From assembly GCA_028287035.1 (NCBI GenBank), contig JAQBQL010000123.1, positions 1 to 53,552 on the forward strand: a stretch of DNA of 53,552 nucleotides, written 5' to 3'. The notes under the pieces are model-generated. The model had not been told where the DNA came from. It was given only the letters and a program-made list of their open reading frames with translations, and did no database searches. This DNA comes from Labilithrix sp. (GTDB taxonomy: Bacteria; Myxococcota; Polyangia; Polyangiales; Polyangiaceae). The position numbers were made by a program, and so were the translations under genes. Of the stretch, positions 34,213 to 42,599 are shown in pieces (the stretch's first letter is position 1; each line of letters opens with the position of its first letter).

Positions 34213-34385
34213 GAGCGGCGTCTCGCGCGCCGACCTCGCCCCTCCTCTGGTGGGCCGAGGCTCGCCCGTGCGCGCCCCTCGTCCGGCGTCCGGACGAACG
34301 CGGGATTTCCCGGATCTGGAAGCGCCGAACGTCCCGTTCCTGGACTTCCGGGCGCGCTCCCCCGCGGAGTGCGGTGATTTGCGGA

Positions 34386-34401
34386 TGGTACGCGGGTTGC
34401 G
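34386..34401 (+). promoter_or_regulatory. Sigma-54-type promoter
   Basis: TGGTAC-GCGGG-TTGCG has the invariant GG and GC with the exact ten-base gap of -24/-12 promoters (consensus TGGCAC-N5-TTGCA). It lies ~55 bases upstream of the pseudo-GTPase ATG, giving a leader of about 44 bases with a purine-rich ribosome site (GAGGGAGAAAG). The run of genes it would drive leads to an NtrC-family activator with a GAFTGA loop. Confidence 0.6.
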
Positions 34402-34455
34402 AAGGCCCTCTCCGCCGAGGCCGTCACGCCGGCACGAGGGAGAAAGCGAGCACGC

Positions 34456-35499
34456 ATGGCCCACCTGAACGTACGAGAGCGGCGCATCGAGGCGAAGATC
34501 GCGTACGTCGGCGCCGAGCTCGCCGGCAATCTCGACCACCTCGCGAACGTCACGCGTGACGCGCGACGTGGAAAGGTGGAGACGCTCCTCGGCGACGCGG
34601 CCGACCGCGTCTCGCTCGCGTGGTCGGACGCCGCCCGGTTTCGCGACTGCAGCGTGATGGTGGACGTCGTCGCGCAGCGCGGTCCCGTCACCGAGGAGCG
34701 CTTCCGCGACGTGATGCGCGGCACCGACGGGGTGATCGTCGTGGTCGACTCCGCGCCCGACGCCAATGCGCGCAACGAGGCGACGCTCTCGCTGGTGCGG
34801 GAGATCCTCGCAAGCGAGCCCGCCCGCGAGGTGCCCGTCGTCCTCCAGGTCGACGAGAGCGTCGTGGAGACCTTCGACATGCTCCTCGACCAGGTCTTCG
34901 CGGCCCTGCCGGCGCGGCGCGACGAGGAGGAAGGCCCCGCGACCGTGCAGCCGAAGGCGTGGAGCGACGGGGGCCATCCGCTGCTCACCGCGCTCCGCGG
35001 CGTGCTGCGCGACACGGTCAGCGAGCACATGGAGCAGCTCGAGACGCGGATGGCAGCGCGCGTGGACGCCTCGTTCGAGCGCGTGAACGGCGCCGTCGCC
35101 CGCATCGAGGCGCGCCTCGACCGCATGCGCGACGAGCTGAAGGCAGAGACCGTCCGCACCGTCGAGACCCGCGCACGCGCCGAGCGGGAGCACCTGGCGA
35201 CGGCCACCGGCTCGCTGAGGAAGTCCATCGAGGCGGTGAGCGCCGACGTGAAGACCGGCGACGCTCGCGCGAGGGTCGCCGAGGTCGCGGCCGCGCTCGC
35301 CGCCCTCGGCCCGCGTCTCGATCAGCTGGAGACGGCGGTCCGCCAGCGCGGCGCCCGCACCGAGGAGACGGTCGTCACCCTGCACGGTGACACGACGCAG
35401 CGGCTGACCGGCACCGACGAGCGCGTCGACGCGGTGAGCGCGCGCGTCGCCGAGATCGTCGAGGAGCTGAAGAAGCCCAAGAAGAGCTGGTTCACCTGA
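34456..35499 (+). CDS. MglA-like pseudo-GTPase with long coiled-coil tail
   Basis: 347 residues. Residues ~8-150 follow the MglA small-GTPase pattern (ERRIEAKIAYVG, GTDGVIVVVDSAPDANARNE), but every nucleotide motif is lost. The P-loop reads GAELAGNLDH (19-28) instead of GxxxxGKTT, G3 is VVAQRG instead of VPGQ, and G4 is QVDES instead of NKxD. From ~170 to 335 the protein is a heptad-rich coiled coil (LETRMAARVDASFERVNGAV). A fold without nucleotide binding plus a coiled coil suggests a scaffold that pairs with the real GTPase or the roadblock proteins encoded downstream. This is the first gene of the run. The homology is read by eye from motif order. Confidence 0.72.
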   Translation: MAHLNVRERRIEAKIAYVGAELAGNLDHLANVTRDARRGKVETLLGDAADRVSLAWSDAARFRDCSVMVDVVAQRGPVTEERFRDVMRGTDGVIVVVDSAPDANARNEATLSLVREILASEPAREVPVVLQVDESVVETFDMLLDQVFAALPARRDEEEGPATVQPKAWSDGGHPLLTALRGVLRDTVSEHMEQLETRMAARVDASFERVNGAVARIEARLDRMRDELKAETVRTVETRARAEREHLATATGSLRKSIEAVSADVKTGDARARVAEVAAALAALGPRLDQLETAVRQRGARTEETVVTLHGDTTQRLTGTDERVDAVSARVAEIVEELKKPKKSWFT

Positions 35500-35528
35500 C
35501 ACCGACAAAGAAAGAGGAGCTGATCCAA

Positions 35529-35891
35529 ATGGCCAACGAAGCGAACGAAGTGCTCGACGTGTTTGCCGCTGACATCCCGGGGTTCATCGCAGCATCCCTC
35601 GTCGACCTCGATTCCGGCATGACGCTGGCCGTCAAGTCGAACCGGAGCGACTTCGATCTGGGCGTCGCGAGCGCCTACAACAGCGAGCTCGTGAAGCAGA
35701 AGCTGAAGATCATGAAGGCGCTGAAGCTGAACACCACGCTCGAGGACATGATCCTGACGCTCGGTGACCAGCTCCACTTCATCAAGGTGCTGTCGCCGAC
35801 GATGTTCATCTACCTCGCCGCCGAGCGCGCGGGCTCGAACATCGCGATCGTGCGGAACGTGATCAACAAGAACTGCCACCGCATCACCTGA
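35529..35891 (+). CDS. Roadblock/LC7-domain protein
   Basis: 120 residues, a single roadblock domain (GFIAASLVDLDSGMTLAV at the start; LEDMILTLGDQLHFIKVL in the middle). The family forms dimers that act on Ras-like GTPases, as MglB does on MglA. It lies 29 bases after the pseudo-GTPase gene with a ribosome site (AGAGGAG), and three bases before a second roadblock-like gene. It resembles the roadblock domain of the divergent fusion at 32935 (same length, same motif order), so the two likely arose by duplication. Confidence 0.88.
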   Translation: MANEANEVLDVFAADIPGFIAASLVDLDSGMTLAVKSNRSDFDLGVASAYNSELVKQKLKIMKALKLNTTLEDMILTLGDQLHFIKVLSPTMFIYLAAERAGSNIAIVRNVINKNCHRIT

Positions 35892-35893
35892 CC

Positions 35894-36298
35894 ATGCTGA
35901 CCGAAACCATGATGAAGGAGGCGCTCGGCGCGCGTCCGGACGCGGTCGCGATTGCCTGCATGGACACGCGCAGCGGTCTCCTCCTCGGCCTGCAGGTGCG
36001 CGGCGACATCCCGCGTGACGACGTCGAGGTGGCGGCATTCTCGGCCGGACAGCTGTGCTCGGCGCCGCTCGGCGACGAGAGGATCGACGGCGCCGAGCGT
36101 CAGCTCGACGAGTCGTTCGTGGCCTCGGAGCAGTGGGTCCACGCGTTCGCCCGCGTGCCGAGCCGTCGTGACCTGGTGGTGGTCGGCATCGCGCCGGGCG
36201 ACGCGAACATCGCGCTCCTCCGGACGTGGATCCGCGAGGTCGCAGCGCACGTCGGCCCGGAGGCGCCGAAGGGCGTCGGGGCGGGCTCCCGCGCTTGA
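35894..36298 (+). CDS. Divergent roadblock-like protein
   Basis: 134 residues. AIACMDTRSGLLLGLQVRG matches the roadblock strand pattern, and the C-terminal half (VVVGIAPGDANIALLRTWIR) matches the last strand and helix, but it is more divergent than its neighbour. It starts three bases after the first roadblock stop and ends in a TTGA overlap with the next gene. Paired roadblock genes suggest a heterodimer. The assignment rests on motif pattern and position. Confidence 0.72.
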   Translation: MLTETMMKEALGARPDAVAIACMDTRSGLLLGLQVRGDIPRDDVEVAAFSAGQLCSAPLGDERIDGAERQLDESFVASEQWVHAFARVPSRRDLVVVGIAPGDANIALLRTWIREVAAHVGPEAPKGVGAGSRA

Positions 36299-37164
36299 TC
36301 GAGGCCTCCCTTCCATCCGGGCCGGTGCTCCACGTCCCGCTGCGCAGGTCGGTGGACGCGTGCGCGTTCGTCGACGAGCTCGGCGGACGGGCGGTCGGCG
36401 AGATCGTGGTGAGCGATCCCGCCGGGCCGCGCGGCACCGTGTTCGTGGAGGGAGGACGCATCTGCTGGGCGGCCGCGCGCGGGCTCGGCCGGCGCCTCGG
36501 GGAGCTGCTCGGCGCGCGCGCCTCGGTGCCGCCTGCCGACATGCAGTCGATGTTCGCGGCGTGCAAGGAGCAGCGGATCCCGCTGGGCGAGCATCTGGTC
36601 GGCCAGGGCGTGCTCAGCGCGGACGCCCTCCGCGAGGCGTTGCTGCAGCACACCATCGAGAGCCTGGGCCGGCTCTGTGCGGGCGACGCGCGCGGGGCCT
36701 GGTGCCCGCGTTCCGGCGCCGGCTACAGCCCGCGGTTCACGTTCGCCACCGCCGAGCTCCTCGCGAGCATCGGTAGCACCGTCCACGCACGGCTCGCCGC
36801 GCGCGTGCAGCCGATGCTTGCGACGGTCTTCGACGACGAAGGCGACTGGGGCGCCGCGTTCGTCCGCACGGCGCACGCGGCGTTCCCGGAGCCGATCGCG
36901 CTGCGAGGCGGCGGGCTGCACTCGGCCACCGAGCTCCTCCGGCTCGGCAAGTGGGCGGCGTCGCTGCTCGATGTATCATGCACGTTCTCGGACGCCCGCG
37001 CGTTCCTCGCGCTCGGCAAGGCCGTCGGCGCCCGGTCGATCGTGCTGTTCCGCGAGGGCGAGGCGTTCATCGCCGGCGAGACGGGACACGCAGGCACCGC
37101 ACGGATCCTGAACCACCGCGCTCGTCAGCGCCTGACGAGGAATGGCTCTCATGGCGATCTTTGA
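36295..37164 (+). CDS. PATAN/DUF4388-type regulatory protein
   Basis: 289 residues from a TTG that overlaps the previous stop (TTGA). The first ~75 residues have the PATAN pattern (GEIVVSDPAGPRGTVFVEGG, then RICWAAARG), followed by a helical segment (LGEHLVGQGVLSADALREAL) like that at the start of type-II/IV pilus ATPases. The C-terminal ~110 residues are less clear, with strands (ARSIVLFREGEAFIAGETG) that recall a roadblock half. PATAN domains are common on regulators in myxobacteria and cyanobacteria and are thought to mediate protein contacts. It overlaps the GTPase gene by 23 bases. Confidence 0.7.
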   Translation: MIEASLPSGPVLHVPLRRSVDACAFVDELGGRAVGEIVVSDPAGPRGTVFVEGGRICWAAARGLGRRLGELLGARASVPPADMQSMFAACKEQRIPLGEHLVGQGVLSADALREALLQHTIESLGRLCAGDARGAWCPRSGAGYSPRFTFATAELLASIGSTVHARLAARVQPMLATVFDDEGDWGAAFVRTAHAAFPEPIALRGGGLHSATELLRLGKWAASLLDVSCTFSDARAFLALGKAVGARSIVLFREGEAFIAGETGHAGTARILNHRARQRLTRNGSHGDL

Positions 37165-38689
37165 TCCGGTCGAGCAACGTATGGCAGTGCGGGTCGTCTA
37201 CGACGGGGTCGCGCATGCGGGCAAGACGACGAACCTGCGCCAGCTCTGCGCGCTGTTCGTGGCGCAGAAGAAGCTCGAGGTCGACACGCCCGAGGAGCTC
37301 CGCGGACGCACGCTCTACTTCGACTGGATGCAGATCATGGCCGGGGTCGTGTGCGGATTCCCGCTGCTCTGCCAGGTGGTGAGCGTGCCCGGGCAGGTCG
37401 TGCTCACCCCGCGCCGGCGCCACCTCCTCGCCGCCGCGGACGTGGTCGTCTACGTCTGCGACAGCCATCCTGACGGCGTCGCTGCCGCGCGCGAGGGACT
37501 CGCGCTCTACGACCGGATCGCGCAGCTCCGCGGAGTCGACGTGCCGCTCGTCATCCAGGCCAACAAGCAAGATCAGGTCGGGGCGCTCGGCGGCCCCGAG
37601 CTGCTCGCGGCGCTCGGACGGGAGGGGACCCCGCTCGTCGAGGGCATCGCGACGGACGGCGTCGGCGTCGTCGACACCTTCGTCACCGCGGTGCGTTCGG
37701 TGGCACGGTCGCTCCAGTCGCGCGTGGACCGTGGGTCGCTGAGCGTCGAGGTGCGTCGTGCCGACACCTCGCGGGAGCTGCTCGCGCAGCTCGCTCACCA
37801 GCGGGACCTCCGCCATGGCGAGGGCGCCCGTGCCTATCGAGAGTGGGCCGCGGAGCTCGTGCTCGAGGAGGCGCAGGCTGCCTTCCTCGTGGACGAGGCG
37901 ATGACTGCGCTCGCTGCGGACCCCGCTCGGCGCGACGCGGCCGCTGCTGCCGCCGCGGCGCTCGACGCTCCCGCCGCCCCGGCAACCTCCGTTCGGTCCG
38001 ACGGCGCCGCGCCTCCGGCCGCGCCCTCGCCCGACGTACCGACGGGCTTCATCTGGCCGGCGCACACGGGCCGCGAGATCGTGCGGAGCCTCGCGCTCGA
38101 CCCGGCGCAGCTGAAGCCACAGTCGCGCGGCGACGGCGCGCTCGAGATCACCGTCCGCGGCCACGTCGCGCGCACCACGTCGCGGGCGCGGCATCCCGAC
38201 GTGGAGACGGCGCGGCAGGCGCTCGTCCGCGGCGCGCGCGAGAGCATCCAGCTCGAACGCCTGCTCGTGCCGGAGACGGTCCTCGTCGCGCAGCCGGCGC
38301 CGGACGGGGCCTGCTGGATCTGGACGGTGCGTCCCGAGGTGCCGACCGTGGCGCGCCTGCTCGAGGCGCGCGCCATGACGCCGGAGCTGCTCGCCGCCTA
38401 CGGGATGGCGGTCGTCGAGACGCTGCGCGTCGCGCTGCGGAACGGGTTCGGGGTGGAGCTCGGTGTGCGGTCGTTCGGTGTCCAGGAAGGGGCCCTTCGC
38501 TACCTCGGCGAGCGTCTCGCCCTCCCGACCGACGCCGCCGATCTCTCGAGCTCCGTCGTCGCGGCGGCATCCGCCATCGAGCGCAGCGGCGCCGACGCGG
38601 CGCCGTTCCTGAGCGCCTTCGAGCGAAGTCTCTCGAAGCGGCTCACCCCCGAGGAACGCGCGGTCTTCACGACGTCCACGGAGGCATGA
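37142..38689 (+). CDS. MglA-like small GTPase with a ~300-residue C-terminal extension
   Basis: 515 residues. The GTPase domain (~14-185) is intact: P-loop DGVAHAGKTTNLRQL (22-30 core), G3 VPGQ (82-85), G4 NKQD (141-144). It groups with MglA-type bacterial GTPases by the GKTTNL and VPGQ signatures. Beyond ~190 comes a helical region, an Ala/Pro-rich linker (~255-300), and a C-terminal domain (~300-515; FIWPAHTGREIVRSLALDP, ACWIWTVRPEVPTVARLLEA) that I do not recognise. MglA itself is only about 195 residues. The start could also be the ATG at 37151. The stop overlaps the histidine kinase start (ATGA). Confidence 0.87.
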   Translation: MALMAIFDPVEQRMAVRVVYDGVAHAGKTTNLRQLCALFVAQKKLEVDTPEELRGRTLYFDWMQIMAGVVCGFPLLCQVVSVPGQVVLTPRRRHLLAAADVVVYVCDSHPDGVAAAREGLALYDRIAQLRGVDVPLVIQANKQDQVGALGGPELLAALGREGTPLVEGIATDGVGVVDTFVTAVRSVARSLQSRVDRGSLSVEVRRADTSRELLAQLAHQRDLRHGEGARAYREWAAELVLEEAQAAFLVDEAMTALAADPARRDAAAAAAAALDAPAAPATSVRSDGAAPPAAPSPDVPTGFIWPAHTGREIVRSLALDPAQLKPQSRGDGALEITVRGHVARTTSRARHPDVETARQALVRGARESIQLERLLVPETVLVAQPAPDGACWIWTVRPEVPTVARLLEARAMTPELLAAYGMAVVETLRVALRNGFGVELGVRSFGVQEGALRYLGERLALPTDAADLSSSVVAAASAIERSGADAAPFLSAFERSLSKRLTPEERAVFTTSTEA

Positions 38690-39867
38690 TGAGGCGCGAG
38701 CAAGCGCCCCCCGCTCCAGCCGGTATGCTCGGCGCCGCGCAGCGGGAGATCGAGCACCTTCACCGCATGCTGCTCGATCAGCAACGCTTCGGTCACGCGG
38801 TCCTCGACGCAGTCGACGTCGGGATCGTGACGACCGATGCCGACGGCGCCGTCACCTTCGTGAACCGCACCGGCCGCAAGCTCCTCCAGCTCGCGGACGA
38901 CGCGGTGGGGGCTCCGGTCCAGGAGGTCCTCGGACTCGCTCAGCCTCCCGGCCGCATGCTCGGCGTCGAGGGGCGGCGCGCGCTACGGCACGTGCTCTCG
39001 CCGCGCGAGGGGGTCGACCTCGACCTCGAGCTATCCATCAGCCGCGGCCTCGACGTGGCGGGCTTCTTCCTCGTCTTCCGTGACATCCGCGAGGAGAAGG
39101 TTCGCGAGGCGGAACGCCAGCGGTTCGAGCGGCTCGCCGCGATGGGCACGATGGTGGCAGGCTTCGCTCACGAGGTCCGCAACCCGGTGGCGGCGATGCG
39201 GTCGATCGCCGAGGAGCTCGGCGAGGAGCTCACCGACGCGGGAGTCGCGTTCCCGCACGTCGGGCTCATGCTCCAGATGGTCGAGCGCATCGAGCGCCTC
39301 GTGAAGACCTCGCTCCAGTTCGGGCGGCCCGCGACGCCACGTCGGGGGCACCATCGGCCCTGGAACCTCGCTTCGTCCGCGATCGACGAGCTACGCGCGC
39401 GCATCCGCAGGACCGGCGAGGAGATCGCCTTCGAGGCGGAACCCGAGCTGCCCGACGTCTACATCGACGAGCGCCAGCTCGCGCAGGTGCTCGTGATCCT
39501 CCTCCACAACGCTCTCGATGCCTCGGAGTCCGGGGCCCGCGTGACGCTCCGCGTTCGACGGGCCCACGGCGGCGAGGCCCTGGAGCGCGACCATGGGCGC
39601 AGGAGCGAGCCGCCCGGGGCGGGGTCCGTTCGCTTCGAGGTCATCAACCACGGTTCCTCCATCCCGCCGGAGATCATCGGTCGGATCTTCGATCCCTTCT
39701 TCACGACGAAGCCGTCCGGCACTGGCCTCGGCCTGTCGATCGCGCAGCAGCTCGTCAGCGAGAACGGCGCACGGCTCGAGGTCGTATCGAGCGCGGGGAT
39801 CACCACATTCTCCATCCTCGTACCTGTGCTCCCGTCGCTGCCTGCCGAGACGGGATCGTCGTCGTGA
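38686..39867 (+). CDS. PAS-domain sensor histidine kinase
   Basis: 393 residues, no membrane segment. An N-terminal helix leads to a PAS domain (~35-135; DVGIVTTDADGAVTFVNRTG), then HisKA with acceptor H162 in VAGFAHEVRNPVAAM, and an ATPase domain (N box VILLHNALDAS, FDPFFTTKPSG, GLGLSIAQQLV). The pattern is that of NtrB-like kinases, matching the NtrC-type regulator encoded 30 bases later. Its ATG overlaps the GTPase stop, so the two are translationally coupled, which argues that the GTPase and the kinase work in one pathway. Confidence 0.93.
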   Translation: MMRREQAPPAPAGMLGAAQREIEHLHRMLLDQQRFGHAVLDAVDVGIVTTDADGAVTFVNRTGRKLLQLADDAVGAPVQEVLGLAQPPGRMLGVEGRRALRHVLSPREGVDLDLELSISRGLDVAGFFLVFRDIREEKVREAERQRFERLAAMGTMVAGFAHEVRNPVAAMRSIAEELGEELTDAGVAFPHVGLMLQMVERIERLVKTSLQFGRPATPRRGHHRPWNLASSAIDELRARIRRTGEEIAFEAEPELPDVYIDERQLAQVLVILLHNALDASESGARVTLRVRRAHGGEALERDHGRRSEPPGAGSVRFEVINHGSSIPPEIIGRIFDPFFTTKPSGTGLGLSIAQQLVSENGARLEVVSSAGITTFSILVPVLPSLPAETGSSS

Positions 39868-39897
39868 CCCTTTCCCCCGCTCGTGTATCTCCGCATA

Positions 39898-41388
39898 ATG
39901 GCCGCGGGGGACGCGGGGGAAATGAAGGTCACCGAGGCGGAGGGGCGACGTGCCACTGTGCTCGTCGTCGAGGACGATCCGTCCGTTCGCTTCGGTGTGT
40001 CGGGCGCCCTGCGGGAGCTCGGCTTCCACGTCCTCGAGGCCGGGACCTGCGAGGCTGCCGTGGCGGCGTTCGCGGCGCGACCTGCGGTGGTCGTCACGGA
40101 TCTGCGCTTGCCCGATGGTGACGCGCTCGGCCTGCTGCCCAAGCTGAAGGCCATCGATCCGGAGGTGCCCGTGTTCATCGTGACCGGGTACGGCAGCATC
40201 GATCTCGCGGTCCGCGCGGTGAAGGATGGCGCCGAGGACTTCCTCACGAAACCCGTCGACATGAAGCGCCTCGGCGCGGTCGTGCGCGACGCAGCCGACC
40301 GTCGCGCGCAACAGCGCACCGGCCGCCGCGCGCGGTACGCGAGCGGCACCTACGAGTCACGCTCACCCGCCATGCAGCGGGTCGAGGAGCAGATCGAGAA
40401 GCTGAGGCAGGCCGACTGCGCGGTGCTCCTTCTCGGCGAGACCGGGACCGGCAAGAGCGTGCTCGCCCGTCGCATCCACGCGATCGGCGCGCGGGCCGAG
40501 GGGCCGCTCGTCGACATCAACTGCGCCGGTCTGACGAAGGACTTCGTCGAGTCCGAGCTCTTCGGACACGAGCGCGGCGCGTTCACCGGGGCGCACGCGG
40601 CGAAGCAGGGCCTCTTCGACGCGGCGAACGGCGGCACGCTCTTCCTCGACGAGATCGGTGACGTCGACCCCCAGGTGCAGCCGAAGCTGCTCAAGGTCCT
40701 CGAGGAAAAGCGCTTCCGCCGCATGGGCGACGTGCGCGAGCGGTCGGTCGACGTGCGCCTCATCGGGGCCACGCACCACGACCTCCTGGCGGCGGTGGCG
40801 CGCGGACAGTTCCGGGCGGACCTCTACTACCGTGTCAGCACCGTCGCCTTGACCATCCCGGCCCTCCGCGATCGCCGCGAGGACATCCTCGCGCTGGCCC
40901 GGCACGTCCTCGGCCAGCTCGGCGCCGACGACGTGGAGCTCGCGCAGGACGCGCGGCAGGCGCTCCTCGATCATCCGTGGCCCGGCAACCTGCGCGAGCT
41001 GAAGAACGTGCTCGAGCGCGCGCTGCTGCTGCGCTCCGGCGGGGTGCTTCGCGCCGACGACCTCGGGTTCGACAGGCCCTCGTTGGGCCGTGTCGCCGCG
41101 GTGTCGGCGCCGCCTTCCTCGGATCCGTACCTCGCCGGCCCGACGTCGGCGCCGGTCTCCTCCTCCCGAACGCTCTCCGAGATGGAGCGCGCGCACATCC
41201 AGGGCGCGCTCGAGGCCGAGAACGGAAAGGTCGAAGCCGCGGCGCGCCGGCTCGGCATCCCGCGGAGCACCCTGTACCAGCGCATCAAGGCCTACGGGAT
41301 CAGCGCGTCCCAGCTGCGCAAGGCGTACCGCGACGCGCCGAAGGCAGACGACGAGCCCGCAAGCGACGGCCCGGGCGACGACGAGTAG
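39898..41388 (+). CDS. NtrC-family sigma-54 response regulator
   Basis: 496 residues from the ATG at 39898 (ATG 39922 has a better ribosome site; GTG 39883 is also in frame). A receiver domain (VVEDDPS, acceptor Asp in VVVTDLRLPDGD, KP in LTKPVD) is joined to an AAA+ domain with Walker A GETGTGKSVLA, the sigma-54 contact loop GAFTGA, Walker B GGTLFLDEIGD, and a C-terminal Fis-type helix-turn-helix (VEAAARRLGIPRSTLYQRIK). It should activate sigma-54 promoters when phosphorylated, presumably by the adjacent kinase. A matching promoter lies upstream of the cluster. Confidence 0.95.
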   Translation: MAAGDAGEMKVTEAEGRRATVLVVEDDPSVRFGVSGALRELGFHVLEAGTCEAAVAAFAARPAVVVTDLRLPDGDALGLLPKLKAIDPEVPVFIVTGYGSIDLAVRAVKDGAEDFLTKPVDMKRLGAVVRDAADRRAQQRTGRRARYASGTYESRSPAMQRVEEQIEKLRQADCAVLLLGETGTGKSVLARRIHAIGARAEGPLVDINCAGLTKDFVESELFGHERGAFTGAHAAKQGLFDAANGGTLFLDEIGDVDPQVQPKLLKVLEEKRFRRMGDVRERSVDVRLIGATHHDLLAAVARGQFRADLYYRVSTVALTIPALRDRREDILALARHVLGQLGADDVELAQDARQALLDHPWPGNLRELKNVLERALLLRSGGVLRADDLGFDRPSLGRVAAVSAPPSSDPYLAGPTSAPVSSSRTLSEMERAHIQGALEAENGKVEAAARRLGIPRSTLYQRIKAYGISASQLRKAYRDAPKADDEPASDGPGDDE

Positions 41389-41393
41389 CGCCG

Positions 41394-42059
41394 CTAGCGG
41401 TCGGGACGCTTCGCGGTCGCGGTGAGCGCCTTCATGCTCGCCGCCATCTTGCTCACGCCGTCTCTCGTGTTCTCGATGGCCTGGACGACATCGCGCCGGT
41501 CCGCCTCGTCGAGCACGCCACCACCGGCGAGCCCCTCGATGAGCGACGCTGCGTAGCCGGCGTTCGCGACCGCTCCGGCGAGCAGGTTGTTGAGCGCGTG
41601 GGTCACCTTCCACGCGTTGCCGTCCGACGCCGTCCGCGCGACCACCACCCCCACCGCGCGCGCCACGCGCGGCAGCGCGACGAGCAGCTCGTCGGGCGCG
41701 GCGGTCAGGCCGACCACGACCAGGGCTCCCGCGGCCTCTGGCACGTTGCCGAAGGGCTCGCTAGCGAGCCACGTGGCGCCCGCGCCCGCCTCCGCGCCGC
41801 CGAGCAGGTCGAGGAAGCCTTCCTCGGCCGCGGTCGCGAAGAGGCGACGCTCCCCGGCTCGCGCGGCGATGGCGAGGAGCCCGGCGCGAGCACGGCGAGA
41901 CCTCGCGGCGAGCGTCGCGTCGCCCTGTCGTGGCACGACCGCCGCGAACGCGCCCGCTCTCTCGAGCGTGGCGAGCAATGCCTCGAGGGTCGCGGTGGCG
42001 GCGGCCTCGCCGAGCGCCCACCGCGCGACGGCGCGGTCCGTGTCCTCGGCCACGCCCAT
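41394..42059 (-). CDS. Orphan DHp-type (HisKA-like) protein without an ATPase domain
   Basis: 221 residues. The C-terminal ~75 resemble a histidine kinase dimerisation/phosphotransfer helix pair: KVTHALNNLLAGAVANAGYA looks like the H-x-x-NN-x-L box around the acceptor histidine. It then ends with no ATPase domain. The N-terminal ~140 residues are Ala-rich with a GAF-like pattern. It may be a phosphotransfer protein of the Hpt/ShpA kind or a kinase inhibitor. It is convergent with the NtrC-type regulator gene (five bases apart) but starts two bases after the membrane gene at 42062, so it could belong to either cluster. Confidence 0.65.
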   Translation of the reverse strand: MGVAEDTDRAVARWALGEAAATATLEALLATLERAGAFAAVVPRQGDATLAARSRRARAGLLAIAARAGERRLFATAAEEGFLDLLGGAEAGAGATWLASEPFGNVPEAAGALVVVGLTAAPDELLVALPRVARAVGVVVARTASDGNAWKVTHALNNLLAGAVANAGYAASLIEGLAGGGVLDEADRRDVVQAIENTRDGVSKMAASMKALTATAKRPDR

Positions 42060-42061
42060 CG

Positions 42062-42580
42062 CTACCAGGTCTGGCGCGGGTTCAGGGGCGGCACGGTGGC
42101 GGGCAGCGGCTCGCCGTCGGGCCCCGGCCAGTGGGCGCGGATGCCCTCGTCCTGCACGAGATACACCTGCGAGAGGCTGATGTTGAAGCGCTTCGCGACC
42201 TGACGGAAGAAGACGCGCTCGAAGTGCCCGCGGTCGTCCTCGCGCGACCACAGGTGTCCGTTCCACGAGTTGCTCGCGATCGCGGTGGCGCGCTGCTGCT
42301 GCTCGTTCTCGGCGATGACCGCGAAGATCTCGCGACGCGTGCGCTCGGGCAGGCGAAACCGGTAGTCCTCGATCTCCTCGGTCGGCACGGGTATCGGCGG
42401 CTTGGCGCGGAGGAGCGGCGCCGTCAGCGAGCGCGCGCGCGTGAAGAGGACCACCACCGCGAAGCCCATCACCATCCCGCGCACCACCCAGGCCACGCGC
42501 GTCGAGGGCGGCGCCGTGAAGTCGAGCAGCGAGAAGTACGGGGTGAGCCGCTTCCACTCGTTCGATATCCAGCCGGTCAT
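42062..42580 (-). CDS. Hypothetical single-pass membrane protein
   Basis: 172 residues. One membrane helix (~28-47, VAWVVRGMVMGFAVVVLF), a Pro-rich stretch, then a soluble helical domain (RFRLPERTRREIFAVIAENE and FERVFFRQVAKRFNISLSQV). No family is recognised. It sits 19 bases after the SGNH gene and two bases before the DHp-like gene on the same strand, so it is probably co-transcribed with the O-acetylation pair. Confidence 0.62.
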   Translation of the reverse strand: MTGWISNEWKRLTPYFSLLDFTAPPSTRVAWVVRGMVMGFAVVVLFTRARSLTAPLLRAKPPIPVPTEEIEDYRFRLPERTRREIFAVIAENEQQQRATAIASNSWNGHLWSREDDRGHFERVFFRQVAKRFNISLSQVYLVQDEGIRAHWPGPDGEPLPATVPPLNPRQTW

Positions 42581-42599
42581 CGCACGGCCGAGGGTAGCC

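Noticed and set aside
34213..35508. Minus-strand extension of the receiver-PATAN-roadblock frame upstream of 34212
   Set aside because: It runs antisense through the pseudo-GTPase gene and has no domain features; the receiver domain begins just after 34212.
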